Source of the DNA: Pseudomonas mucoides
GTDB taxonomy: Bacteria; Pseudomonadota; Gammaproteobacteria; Pseudomonadales; Pseudomonadaceae
Direction: 5' to 3'
DNA length: 64,000 nucleotides
Assembly (NCBI RefSeq): GCF_015461845.1
Contig: NZ_JACOPW010000005.1
Location: 186,001 to 250,000, forward strand
Part shown: one piece after another, positions 33,496 through 41,287 of the stretch
How positions within the stretch are numbered: position 1 is the first letter of the stretch
How the letters are laid out: every line of letters starts with the position of its first letter
Program-made: the position numbers and the translations under genes
Notes under the pieces: generated by a model
Database searches by the model: none
Told to the model about the DNA's origin: nothing
The model's input: only the letters and a program-made list of their open reading frames with translations

Positions 33496-34725
33496 GTGAG
33501 ACGTAAATTCTTGCTGCTGCTGGAAACCGGATTGGTACTGGCGGGGCTGTGTCTGGGCGCTTCTGCCTGGAAAATCCATTCGGCGCTGGAACAACCGCTG
33601 AACATCACCCAGGAAGAGCTGCTGGACGTGCCCAAAGGCACGACACCCACCCGCACCTTCTATCGACTCGAAGCCGACGGCGTCATCAAGGACGCGTTCT
33701 GGCTGCGCGTTTACTGGCGCTTCAATCTGCCCAAGCAACCGTTGCACAGTGGCGAATACCGCATGCTTCCGGGCATGACGGTTGAAGGGCTGATCGACCT
33801 GTGGAAACGCGGCGAAATGGTTCAGTACAGCGTGACGCTGGTCGAAGGCTGGAATTTCCGCCAGGTCCGCGCCGCCCTGGCCAAAGATGAAAAACTCGAG
33901 CAGACAATCGCAGGTTTGAGCGACAGCCAGGTCATGGAAAAACTCGGTCACCGCGGGATTTTCCCGGAAGGTCGTTTCTTCCCCGACACCTATCGCTTTG
34001 TACGTGGCATGAGCGACGTCGATCTGCTGAAAAAAGCCTATGACCGCCTCGACGAAGTCCTCGCCAAAGAGTGGGATCAACGTTCTGCGGATGCGCCGTA
34101 CACCGAACCCTATCAGGCGCTGATCATGGCCTCGCTGGTGGAGAAGGAAACCGGCGTGCCGCAAGAGCGCGGGCAGATTGCCGGGGTCTTTGTTCGGCGC
34201 ATGGCGATCGGCATGTTGCTGCAGACCGACCCGACGGTGATCTACGGTCTGGGTGATCGCTACAGCGGCAAACTGACCCGCGCCCACCTCAAGGAAGCGA
34301 CCCCGTACAACACCTATATGATCTCGGGGCTGCCACCGACGCCGATTGCCATGGTCGGCCGCGAAGCCATCCATGCCGCTTTGAACCCGGTGGCCGGCAA
34401 CAGCCTGTACTTCGTTGCGCGTGGCGATGGCAGCCATGTGTTCTCCGATGATCTGGATGCCCATAACAACGCAGTGCGTGAGTTCCAGCTCAAGCGTCGT
34501 GCCGATTATCGTTCCAGCCCGGCACCGATCCCTGGGCCAGAGGCGGCGAATGGCGAAGCACCGGAGGCCGAGGCGCCGATTCCGGCGGCTTCACCTGATC
34601 CCGATCCCGAGGCGTTGCCCTCCGTCGTGCCGCAAGAACCGGCTCCGGCTCCGGTTCCGGTTCCGATGCCTGCACCGGCAGCTGAGCCCGCGCCGGAAGC
34701 TGTCGCTCCGCAAGGCGCGCAATAA
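33496..34725 (+). CDS. mltG: Endolytic peptidoglycan transglycosylase MltG
   Basis: 409 residues. N-terminal membrane helix (about residues 5-25), YceG domain with catalytic Glu in LVEKETGVPQERGQIAGVF. Cleaves nascent glycan strands to terminate their growth. GTG start at 33496. Odd point: the last 70 residues form a Pro/Ala/Glu-rich tail (about 340-409) absent from the shorter E. coli protein, probably an unstructured periplasmic extension. Confidence 0.93.
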   Translation: MRRKFLLLLETGLVLAGLCLGASAWKIHSALEQPLNITQEELLDVPKGTTPTRTFYRLEADGVIKDAFWLRVYWRFNLPKQPLHSGEYRMLPGMTVEGLIDLWKRGEMVQYSVTLVEGWNFRQVRAALAKDEKLEQTIAGLSDSQVMEKLGHRGIFPEGRFFPDTYRFVRGMSDVDLLKKAYDRLDEVLAKEWDQRSADAPYTEPYQALIMASLVEKETGVPQERGQIAGVFVRRMAIGMLLQTDPTVIYGLGDRYSGKLTRAHLKEATPYNTYMISGLPPTPIAMVGREAIHAALNPVAGNSLYFVARGDGSHVFSDDLDAHNNAVREFQLKRRADYRSSPAPIPGPEAANGEAPEAEAPIPAASPDPDPEALPSVVPQEPAPAPVPVPMPAPAAEPAPEAVAPQGAQ

Positions 34726-34744
34726 TTTCTGATAAGGACTGCCC

Positions 34745-35377
34745 GTGACTGGCTTGTTTATTACCCTGGAAGGCCCGGAAGGCGCCGGCAAAAGTACCAA
34801 TCGCGAATACCTGGCCGAGCGCCTGCGCGCTGCCGGTATCGAAGTGGTGCTGACCCGCGAACCGGGTGGTACGCCGTTGGCCGAGCGGATTCGCGAAGTG
34901 CTGCTGGCCCCGGTTGATGAAGTCATGAACCCCGACACGGAGCTGCTGCTGGTGTTTGCCGCGCGCGCCCAGCATCTGGCCGAAGTGATTCGCCCGGCGC
35001 TGGCCCGTGGTGCGGTGGTGTTGTGTGATCGTTTCACGGATTCTACATACGCCTATCAAGGTGGCGGTCGCGGTCTGTCGCTGGAGCGCATCGCGACGCT
35101 CGAAACCTTCGTCCAGGGCGATCTGCGCCCGGACCTGACCTTGATCTTCGACCTGCCGGTGGAAGTGGGCCTGGCCCGCGCCAGTGCTCGCGGTCGTCTG
35201 GACCGCTTTGAACTCGAAGGCCGAACCTTTTTTGATGCCGTGCGCAGTGCGTTCCTCAAGCGCGCCGAGGCGGATCCGGCGCGCTATGTGCTGGTCGATG
35301 CCGCCCAGCCGCTGGTGCAGGTTCAGCATTCGCTGGACGCCTTGTTGCCGCGTCTGCTGGAGTTGACCCGTGGCTGA
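34745..35377 (+). CDS. tmk: Thymidylate kinase
   Basis: 210 residues. P-loop EGPEGAGKST, DR motif in VVLCDRFTDSTYAYQGGGRG and the LID segment. Phosphorylates dTMP to dTDP. Last codons overlap the start of holB by 8 bp. GATAAGGA precedes the GTG start. Confidence 0.95.
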   Translation: MTGLFITLEGPEGAGKSTNREYLAERLRAAGIEVVLTREPGGTPLAERIREVLLAPVDEVMNPDTELLLVFAARAQHLAEVIRPALARGAVVLCDRFTDSTYAYQGGGRGLSLERIATLETFVQGDLRPDLTLIFDLPVEVGLARASARGRLDRFELEGRTFFDAVRSAFLKRAEADPARYVLVDAAQPLVQVQHSLDALLPRLLELTRG

Positions 35378-36356
35378 AGCCTATCCGTGGCAGGACAGCC
35401 TCTGGCAACAGTTGGCCGGTCGTAAGCAACACGCTCACGCCTATCTGCTGCATGGCCCGGCCGGGATCGGCAAGCGCGCGCTGGCGGAACGCTTGATGGC
35501 CAGCCTGCTGTGTCAGCGGCCAACCGCGCAGGACGCATGCGGTGAATGCAAATCCTGCCTGCTGCTCAAGGCTGGCAGTCATCCCGACAACTACATCCTC
35601 GAGCCGGAAGAAGCCGACAAGGCGATCAAGGTCGATCAGGTCCGCGATCTGGTCAGCTTCGTGGTGCAGACCTCGCAAATGGGCGGGCGCAAAGTGGTGT
35701 TGATCGAGCCGGTCGAGTCGATGAACGTCAACGCCGCCAACGCCTTGCTCAAAAGCCTGGAAGAGCCGTCGGGCGATACCGTTTTGCTGTTGGTCAGTCA
35801 CCAGACCAGTCGCCTGTTGCCGACCATCAAGAGCCGTTGCGTACAGCAGGCCTGCCCACTGCCGAGCGAAGCGATGAGCCTTGCATGGTTGGCGAAGGCG
35901 TTGCCGGACAGCTCGGAAGACGAGCGCGTCGAACTGCTGACGCTGGCCGCCGGTTCTCCGCTGGGCGCGGTCAAATTGCAGGCCCAGGGTGTGCGCGAAC
36001 AGCGCGCGCTGGTGGTGGAGGGCGTGAAGAAGTTGCTCAAACAACAGCAATCGCCGACACAATTGGCCGAAGAATGGAAAACCATTCCGCAGTTGCTGCT
36101 GTTCGACTGGTTCTGCGACTGGTCGAGCCTGATCCTGCGCTATCAGCTGACCCAGGATGAAGACGGTCTGGGATTGACGGACATGCGTAAGGTGATTCAG
36201 TACCTGGCGCAGAAAGCCGCTCAGGATAAAGTCCTGAATATCCAGGACTGGATCCTTGCCCAGCGTCAGAAGGTGATGAGCAAAGCCAACCTCAATCCGG
36301 CACTTTTGCTGGAAGCGCTGCTGGTGCAATGGGCCTCGCTGCCTACCCAGAAGTGA
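35370..36356 (+). CDS. holB: DNA polymerase III delta' subunit
   Basis: 328 residues. AAA+ clamp-loader subunit with degenerate P-loop GPAGIGKRALA and the zinc module CGECKSC with the preceding Cys at CQRP. LLKSLEEPSGDT is the sensor-region motif of the family. Overlaps tmk, as in many gamma-proteobacteria. Confidence 0.94.
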   Translation: MAEAYPWQDSLWQQLAGRKQHAHAYLLHGPAGIGKRALAERLMASLLCQRPTAQDACGECKSCLLLKAGSHPDNYILEPEEADKAIKVDQVRDLVSFVVQTSQMGGRKVVLIEPVESMNVNAANALLKSLEEPSGDTVLLLVSHQTSRLLPTIKSRCVQQACPLPSEAMSLAWLAKALPDSSEDERVELLTLAAGSPLGAVKLQAQGVREQRALVVEGVKKLLKQQQSPTQLAEEWKTIPQLLLFDWFCDWSSLILRYQLTQDEDGLGLTDMRKVIQYLAQKAAQDKVLNIQDWILAQRQKVMSKANLNPALLLEALLVQWASLPTQK

Positions 36357-36398
36357 TCGTCTGCGCCTAGACTCTGTGCATCAGCAGTGGAGGTCAGC

Positions 36399-36755
36399 AT
36401 GAATGAACTCGTCAACCCGGGGCCGCGTAACGGCATTTTGTCCCTGACCATCAAGGACAAATCCGTGCTGTACGCGGCCTACATGCCCTTCATCAAGAAC
36501 GGCGGGCTGTTTATCCCGACCAACAAAAGCTACAAGTTGGGCGATGAGGTCTTCATGTTGCTGAACCTGATGGATGAAGCCGAAAAGATTCCGGTCGCGG
36601 GCAAAGTCACCTGGGTCACGCCCAAAGGCGCTCAGGGTAACCGCGCCGCTGGCGTCGGCGTGCAGTTCAACGACGGTGACAACACGGCGCGCAGTCGAAT
36701 CGAAAACTACCTGGCCGGAGCCCTCAAATCCGACCGTCCCACCCATACGATGTAA
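36399..36755 (+). CDS. pilZ: Type IV pilus assembly protein PilZ
   Basis: 118 residues. PilZ fold, start at 36399 with GGAGG 6 nt upstream. It lacks the RxxxR and D/NxSxxG motifs that bind c-di-GMP, as expected for the founding PilZ protein, which instead binds the PilB ATPase and FimX. Equivalent to PA2960 by position after holB. Confidence 0.93.
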   Translation: MNELVNPGPRNGILSLTIKDKSVLYAAYMPFIKNGGLFIPTNKSYKLGDEVFMLLNLMDEAEKIPVAGKVTWVTPKGAQGNRAAGVGVQFNDGDNTARSRIENYLAGALKSDRPTHTM

Positions 36756-36769
36756 GTTGCAGCCCTTTT

Positions 36770-37558
36770 ATGCTCGTAGATTCCCATTGTCACCTTGATC
36801 GTCTCGACCTCGCCGCCCACGACGGCTCTCTGGATGCGGCACTCGACGCGGCCCGTCAGCGCGGGGTAGGGCACTTCCTGTGCATCGGCGTCAGTGTCGA
36901 CAACGCGGCCGACGTCAAAGCCCTGGCTGAACGTTATGACGACGTCGATTGTTCGGTCGGCGTGCATCCGCTGGATGTGCAGCCGGGCGCTGCGCCCGCA
37001 CTGGACTGGTTGTTGCGCGAACTCAATCACCCGCGCGTCGTCGCGATTGGCGAAACCGGTCTGGATTATCACTACGAACCGGAAGCGGCCGAGTTGCAGC
37101 AGGAGTCATTCCGCCTACATTTGCAGGCAGCACAGCAGACCGGCAAGCCAGTGATCATCCACACCCGCGGCGCCCGTGCCGATACTTTAAGCTTGTTGCG
37201 TGAGGCGGCACTGCCACAGGCCGGCGTACTGCATTGCTTCACCGAAGACTGGGACATGGCCAAGGACGCGCTGGACATGGGTTATTACATTTCCCTGTCT
37301 GGTATTGTCACTTTCCGCAATGCCGACGCGCTACGCGATGTGGCCAGCAAAGTGCCTGCCGACCGCTTGCTGGTGGAAACCGACTCGCCATACCTCGCGC
37401 CGATCCCGTATCGCGGCAAGCCGAACCTGCCGCAGTATGTAAGGGAAGTCGCGGAATTTCTGGCCATGTTGCGGGGTGAGCCTTACGAGCGATTTGCCGA
37501 GCAGACCACCGAGAACTTCAAGCGGCTGTTCCCTTTGGCGCATGTGAAACCGGTTTAG
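36770..37558 (+). CDS. TatD family deoxyribonuclease/hydrolase
   Basis: 262 residues. TIM-barrel metal motifs: DSHCHLDRLD at the N-terminus, IGETGLDYHY, HTRGA, HCFTED and ETDSPYLAP. TatD-family 3'-5' exonuclease or hydrolase. In P. aeruginosa this is PA2959, next to pilZ. No promoter of its own is evident; likely co-transcribed with pilZ. Confidence 0.92.
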   Translation: MLVDSHCHLDRLDLAAHDGSLDAALDAARQRGVGHFLCIGVSVDNAADVKALAERYDDVDCSVGVHPLDVQPGAAPALDWLLRELNHPRVVAIGETGLDYHYEPEAAELQQESFRLHLQAAQQTGKPVIIHTRGARADTLSLLREAALPQAGVLHCFTEDWDMAKDALDMGYYISLSGIVTFRNADALRDVASKVPADRLLVETDSPYLAPIPYRGKPNLPQYVREVAEFLAMLRGEPYERFAEQTTENFKRLFPLAHVKPV

Positions 37559-37564
37559 GGCTAG

Positions 37565-37584
37565 CGCGAGCAGGCTCGCTGCGC
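37565..37584. repeat. Single REP-like element
   Basis: GCGAGCAGGCTCGC palindromic core just after tatD, followed by GCGC. A single REP without an inverted partner; it may stabilise the tatD mRNA end. Confidence 0.5.
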
Positions 37585-37601
37585 AGGGTCAAATCGCAGG
37601 C

Positions 37602-37637
37602 AAAAAAAACCCGGGTTCTGGGGGGTGAATCCGGGTT
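37602..37637 (-). terminator. Terminator of rgsA
   Basis: Minus-strand stem AACCCGG/CCGGGTT with a 16-nt loop and eight T. No T run on the plus strand, so it serves the leftward RNA only. Confidence 0.85.
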
Positions 37638-37719
37638 AAGACCATTAGGAGTAAAACAATGGTACGCGGTCCGTTGGTACCAATATCGGCGCAACACTTG
37701 GGGGAGATGTCTCGCCGAC
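37602..37719 (-). ncRNA. rgsA: Small RNA RgsA (P16)
   Basis: Leftward RNA of about 118 nt between tatD and the TetR gene, the position of rgsA in P. aeruginosa (PA2958.1). From the 5' end: a stem TCGGCG (37718-37713) with CGCCGA (37691-37686), a second hairpin TGGTAC/GTACCA, a single-stranded stretch TTGTTTT-ACTCCTAATGG (37659-37642), and a terminator stem AACCCGG/CCGGGTT with eight U. The unpaired stretch is antisense to the acpP ribosome binding site. RgsA is known as an RpoS-dependent, Hfq-associated RNA. Its exact 5' end is inferred from the stem and from a -10 like box. Confidence 0.82.
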
Positions 37720-37725
37720 AGTTCA

Positions 37726-37732
37726 AGTATTG
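37726..37732 (-). promoter_or_regulatory. Candidate RpoS-type -10 box of rgsA
   Basis: CAATACT on the minus strand differs at one base from the stationary-phase -10 consensus CTATACT and sits 7 nt before the first stem of RgsA. No good -35 is visible, which suits RpoS. A second candidate, CTAGGC at 37749-37744, would give an RNA of about 135 nt. Confidence 0.5.
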
Positions 37733-37935
37733 ATCACTATTGCGCCTAGTCCAGTTTACGGGCCCCGGTTTTTAAACAATTTTGGAATACGCCCGCTTCG
37801 GAAGAGTTCTCATCAATGAGCGAGCCTGCGGGAAATCATCAAGAAACACAGATATGGTCGGATGATCCGTGCATTTTTGCGTAAGTTAGGCATAATACGC
37901 GGCTTCGAATTTTGACCCCCAACAGACCTTTTCTT

Positions 37936-38574
37936 ATGCATAAAGAACCTCGTAAGGTCCGTGAGTTTCGTCGCCGCGAGCAAGAAATTCTCGATACCGC
38001 GCTCAAGCTGTTCCTCGACCAAGGTGAAGACAGTGTCACCGTCGAGATGATTGCTGATGCCGTCGGTATCGGCAAAGGCACGATCTACAAGCACTTCAAA
38101 TCCAAGGCGGAGATCTATCTGCGCCTGATGCTCGATTACGAGCGTGATTTGAACGAGCTGTTGCATTCGGCCGATGTCGACAAGGACAAGGAAGCGCTGT
38201 CCCGGGCCTACTTCGAATTCCGCATGCGCGATCCGCAACGCTATCGGTTGTTCGACCGCCTGGAAGAGAAGGTGGTCAAGGGCAATCAAGTGCCGGAGAT
38301 GGTCGAGGAACTGCACAAGATCCGCGCCTCGAACTTCGAACGCCTGACCCTGCTGATCAAAGGCCGGATCAGCGAAGGCAAGCTCGAAGACGTGCCGCCG
38401 TACTTCCATTACTGCGCATCGTGGGCGCTGGTGCATGGCGCTGTGGCGCTGTATCACTCGCCGTTCTGGAGCAACGTGCTGGAAGATCAGGAAGGCTTCT
38501 TCCAGTTTCTGATGGACATCGGCGTGCGCATGGGCAACAAGCGCAAGCGCGATACCGACACTCCGAGCAGCTGA
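37936..38574 (+). CDS. TetR-family transcriptional regulator
   Basis: 212 residues. N-terminal helix-turn-helix (about residues 14-60) with TVEMIADAVGIGKGTIYKHFKSKAEIY. The C-terminal ligand domain is unusually conserved with P. aeruginosa PA2957. The ATG at 37936 is taken from that family; a TTG at 37912 in the same frame is possible. No clear ribosome binding site. A CATAAT -10 like box lies at 37891-37896. Target genes unknown. Confidence 0.87.
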   Translation: MHKEPRKVREFRRREQEILDTALKLFLDQGEDSVTVEMIADAVGIGKGTIYKHFKSKAEIYLRLMLDYERDLNELLHSADVDKDKEALSRAYFEFRMRDPQRYRLFDRLEEKVVKGNQVPEMVEELHKIRASNFERLTLLIKGRISEGKLEDVPPYFHYCASWALVHGAVALYHSPFWSNVLEDQEGFFQFLMDIGVRMGNKRKRDTDTPSS

Positions 38575-38592
38575 ACCATTCAGCTGCCTGAT

Positions 38593-38619
38593 TGCGCCAT
38601 GATTTCTCTATATGGCGCA
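38593..38619. repeat. Inverted repeat downstream of the TetR gene
   Basis: Perfect 8-bp arms TGCGCCAT/ATGGCGCA with an 11-nt loop, 18 bp after the TetR stop. No T run follows, so either a mRNA-end stem-loop or an operator. Confidence 0.5.
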
Positions 38620-38654
38620 GTACCGCAGGAATATACTCAGGCTTGGGACTTGCC

Positions 38655-38680
38655 AAAACTTGAATTCTGAGTCAAGTTTT
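38655..38680 (+). terminator. Inverted repeat with T run upstream of moaA-like gene
   Basis: Perfect 9-bp arms AAAACTTGA/TCAAGTTTT, 8-nt loop. AT-rich, so a weak terminator for the TetR gene or a site controlling moaA-like transcription. Confidence 0.45.
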
Positions 38681-38713
38681 GTGCGTTCCACTTGTCCATC
38701 GCCGGAGTGATCC

Positions 38714-39682
38714 ATGATCGTTGACCGTCAAGGCAGGCGTTTTCGCAATTTGCGGATCAGTCTGACCTCAGCCTGCAATTACGCGTGTACCTACTGTGTG
38801 CCCAACGGCAAGCGGCTGGTAGCTGCGCAGGATGAATTGTCGGCCGAGGCCATGGCGCGCGGCGTGGCATATTTGATCGAAGCGGCGGGCATCGAGCGTT
38901 TGCGTATCACTGGCGGCGAGCCGCTGGTCAGCCCCAAACTCGAAGCCTTCATGACCGCCGTCGGCCAGATGGGCCTGGAAGACATCAGCCTGACCACCAA
39001 TGGTCAGCTGCTGGCGAAAAAGCTGCCGTTGCTGGTGGACGCCGGCATTCGTCGTATCAACGTTTCCCTCGACACCCTGGACGCCAGCGCCTTTCGCAGC
39101 ATTGCCCGCGGCGGCGATCTGGCGACCGTGCTCGACGGCATGGATCAGGCCAGCGCGGCGGGCATAAAGATCAAGGTCAACATGGTGCCGCTGCGCGGAC
39201 AGAACCTTGATCAGGTGATGCCGCTGCTCGATTACTGCCTGGAACGCGGCTATGAGTTGCGCTTCATCGAGCTGATGCGCATGGGCCACCTGGCCACCGA
39301 CTCCAATGCGTTCCTGCAACAGTTCGTCAGCCTCCAGCAGTTGCTGAGCCTGATTGGCGAGCGTTATGAGTATCTGCAGGCCGATGCACCGGTCGATGCC
39401 ACTGCGGTGCGCTACGAGATTCCGGGGCAGGGGCATTTTGGTGTAATCGCCAATGAAAGCGTTCCATTCTGCCGTACGTGCTCGCGCTTGCGTCTTTCGT
39501 CCACGGGTTGGCTGCATGGCTGCCTGTCGTCGAGCAACCGTCACTATGTCGGCGACTTGCTCGACAAACCTCGCCATCAAGCGCTGCCGGCGTTGCAGCG
39601 GCTGCTGGTGAAGGCCTTGGGTGACAAGCAGGAAGTGGCGTTCTCCGGCGGCGCGACAGTCATGAAGATTATTGGCGGCTGA
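38714..39682 (+). CDS. moaA: MoaA-like GTP 3',8-cyclase (radical SAM)
   Basis: 322 residues. Radical SAM cluster CNYACTYC at about residues 21-28, TGGEPL, the second C-terminal 4Fe-4S site CRTC followed 13 residues later by C, and the terminal Gly-Gly needed by MoaA. It makes the first intermediate of molybdopterin from GTP. It stands alone with no moaB, moaC, moaD or moaE nearby, and its sequence is divergent from E. coli MoaA, so it is probably one of two or more paralogues in this genome. GGAGTGATCC precedes the ATG. Confidence 0.85.
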   Translation: MIVDRQGRRFRNLRISLTSACNYACTYCVPNGKRLVAAQDELSAEAMARGVAYLIEAAGIERLRITGGEPLVSPKLEAFMTAVGQMGLEDISLTTNGQLLAKKLPLLVDAGIRRINVSLDTLDASAFRSIARGGDLATVLDGMDQASAAGIKIKVNMVPLRGQNLDQVMPLLDYCLERGYELRFIELMRMGHLATDSNAFLQQFVSLQQLLSLIGERYEYLQADAPVDATAVRYEIPGQGHFGVIANESVPFCRTCSRLRLSSTGWLHGCLSSSNRHYVGDLLDKPRHQALPALQRLLVKALGDKQEVAFSGGATVMKIIGG

Positions 39683-39688
39683 CACGCC

Positions 39689-39810
39689 CTGTGGCGAGGG
39701 AGCTTGCTCCCGTTGGGGCGCGAAGCGGCCCCCGAATTTCCAAAGACACTGCATTCCTCAGAATTTACGGCTGCTGCGCAACCGAGCGGGAGCAAGCTCC
39801 CTCGCCACAG
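39689..39810. repeat. REPIN 1 (inverted pair of REP sequences)
   Basis: Two perfect 24-bp inverted arms, left 39689-39712 and right 39787-39810, each with the core GAGGGAGCTTGCTCCC, separated by 74 bp. Non-autonomous element mobilised by RAYT transposases; none is encoded here. Confidence 0.9.
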
Positions 39811-39914
39811 ATTTGCATTATCTATTTGCAAACATCCCTATGCTCAAGACTGGCGCGGAAGCTGCATCCCATGGCCATTCGCCGGTTTTCCGTCACCGGC
39901 CTCTGGAGGGTAGG

Positions 39915-40520
39915 ATGCGTAGCCTGGTTTTGCTGCTGGCCGTTTTGGCGCTTGGTGGCTGCATGAATGTCAGCGACATGGCTGAAGGGACTCGCTACCA
40001 GATGAGCGACGCGGGGCTGCTGGATCACAGCGACAGCCGTCGGGTGAACAACCTGCGGATTCAGCCGGACTCGTTCATCTACATCGCCCAAGGTGCCTTT
40101 TCGCCACCAGGCAGTCCTTATCCGCGCCCAAACGTGGTGGCCGAAGAAGCCTTTAACGGCTTTGTCGAATACTTCCCGATGGTCCGCCGCGCCCGTGCAC
40201 CCGAAGGCCTCGACCAGGCCATGGCTGAAGCCCGTGCCGCCGGTGCCCATTACCTGCTTTACACGCGGTTCGCCAAGGCTGACGACCGCATCGGCAACTC
40301 CGATGAGTGGCTCGATCAGGAATACGTGGACCGCCTCGGCATCGACAGCGGCGTGATTCAGATCATGTTGATCGAGACCAGCACCCAGTATTTGATTGAT
40401 ACTGCACGCATCAAGAGTCGTGGCGGTTTACTGACGTTCCACGACAACAAGCCAGAAGACCTGATCGGCCCACCCCTGCAGCAATACGCGCGCAGCCTGA
40501 TCGGGATCAGCGACCAGTAA
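39915..40520 (+). CDS. DUF4823-like lipoprotein
   Basis: 201 residues. Signal peptide MRSLVLLLAVLALGG with lipobox LGGC, so lipid-anchored. The remainder is a soluble domain resembling the DUF4823 family of Pseudomonas lipoproteins (pattern GAHYLLYTRFAKADD). The ATG at 39915 follows GGAGGG; longer open frame from 39672 overlaps the REPIN and is not used. Followed by the DUF1285 gene after 16 bp. Function unknown. Confidence 0.82.
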   Translation: MRSLVLLLAVLALGGCMNVSDMAEGTRYQMSDAGLLDHSDSRRVNNLRIQPDSFIYIAQGAFSPPGSPYPRPNVVAEEAFNGFVEYFPMVRRARAPEGLDQAMAEARAAGAHYLLYTRFAKADDRIGNSDEWLDQEYVDRLGIDSGVIQIMLIETSTQYLIDTARIKSRGGLLTFHDNKPEDLIGPPLQQYARSLIGISDQ

Positions 40521-40536
40521 TTTAAAGGAGAACGCC

Positions 40537-41097
40537 ATGAGTGGCCCGCAAAAAGCCAACGACTTGTTGGGGCAAATCCCCAAGACCAAAGGCTTGCCGC
40601 CGGTCCACCTGTGGAACCCCGACTTCTGTGGCGACATCGACATGCGCATCGCCCGCGACGGCACCTGGTATTACCTGGGCACGCCAATCGGGCGCAAGCC
40701 GATGGTCAAATTGTTCTCGACCATCATTCGTCGCGATGGCGATGATTACTTCCTGATCACTCCGGTCGAGAAGGTCGGGATCAAGGTCGATGATGCGCCG
40801 TTCGTGGCGATTGCCGTCGATGTGGAAGGCGAGGGTGAGGCTCAGCTCCTGCGATTCACCACCAACGTGGATGAAACGGCCGAGGCAGGCGCGGAGCACC
40901 CGATTCGGGTGGTCATTGATCCGGTCACTCAAGAGCCCGCGCCCTACGTGCATGTGCGGACCAATCTTGAAGCGCTGATCCACCGCAATGTGTTCTATCA
41001 ACTGGTGGAACTGGCCGTGACCCGTGAAATCGACGGGCAACGCTGGCTGGGTGTGTGGAGTGGCGGCGAGTTTTTCCCCATCGGTCTCGAGCCTTAA
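40537..41097 (+). CDS. DUF1285 family protein
   Basis: 186 residues. HLWNPDFCGDIDM, RDGTWYYLGTPIGR and LFSTIIRRDGDDYFLITPVEKVGI are the conserved blocks of DUF1285, a soluble two-domain beta protein. AAAGGAG before the ATG. Linked to the lipoprotein gene by a short gap. No biochemical role assigned. Confidence 0.88.
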   Translation: MSGPQKANDLLGQIPKTKGLPPVHLWNPDFCGDIDMRIARDGTWYYLGTPIGRKPMVKLFSTIIRRDGDDYFLITPVEKVGIKVDDAPFVAIAVDVEGEGEAQLLRFTTNVDETAEAGAEHPIRVVIDPVTQEPAPYVHVRTNLEALIHRNVFYQLVELAVTREIDGQRWLGVWSGGEFFPIGLEP

Positions 41098-41102
41098 TGC
41101 AA

Positions 41103-41202
41103 AACCCTGTGGGAGCGAGCTTGCTCGCGATGGCGGTGTGACAGTCAACATTGATGTTGAATGTTACGGCCTCATCGCGAGCAAGCTCGCTCCCACAGGG
41201 TT
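41103..41202. repeat. REPIN 2
   Basis: Perfect 30-bp inverted arms (41103-41132 and 41173-41202) with core GGGAGCGAGCTTGCTCGC, 40-bp middle. Placed 6 bp after the DUF1285 stop; can act as the 3' stem-loop of that mRNA. Confidence 0.92.
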
Positions 41203-41226
41203 CTCTGTGTTCTTTCAATAATCCAA

Positions 41227-41255
41227 TTGACACCCAATCGTATGATGATTAGCGT
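41227..41255 (+). promoter_or_regulatory. Promoter and operator of the FadR-type regulator gene
   Basis: Consensus -35 TTGACA at 41227-41232; the spacer holds AATCGTATGATGATT (41236-41250), and a weak -10 TAGCGT follows at 41250-41255. The same 14-mer (reversed) occurs before araF. Position between -35 and -10 fits repression, probably by the regulator itself. Confidence 0.6.
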
Positions 41256-41287
41256 GTTGCTCCATCGCGCGCGGTCTTGAGGTTTCC

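Noticed and set aside
37659..37733. 24-residue ORF with a seemingly perfect ribosome binding site after tatD
   Set aside because: The AGGAGT...ATG pattern is the complement of the RgsA seed, which imitates the acpP start region. It is explained by the sRNA on the other strand.
39689..39810. Repeated palindromes suggesting a CRISPR array
   Set aside because: These are inverted pairs of REP sequences, scattered singly between genes; no evenly spaced direct repeats with unique spacers and no cas genes.
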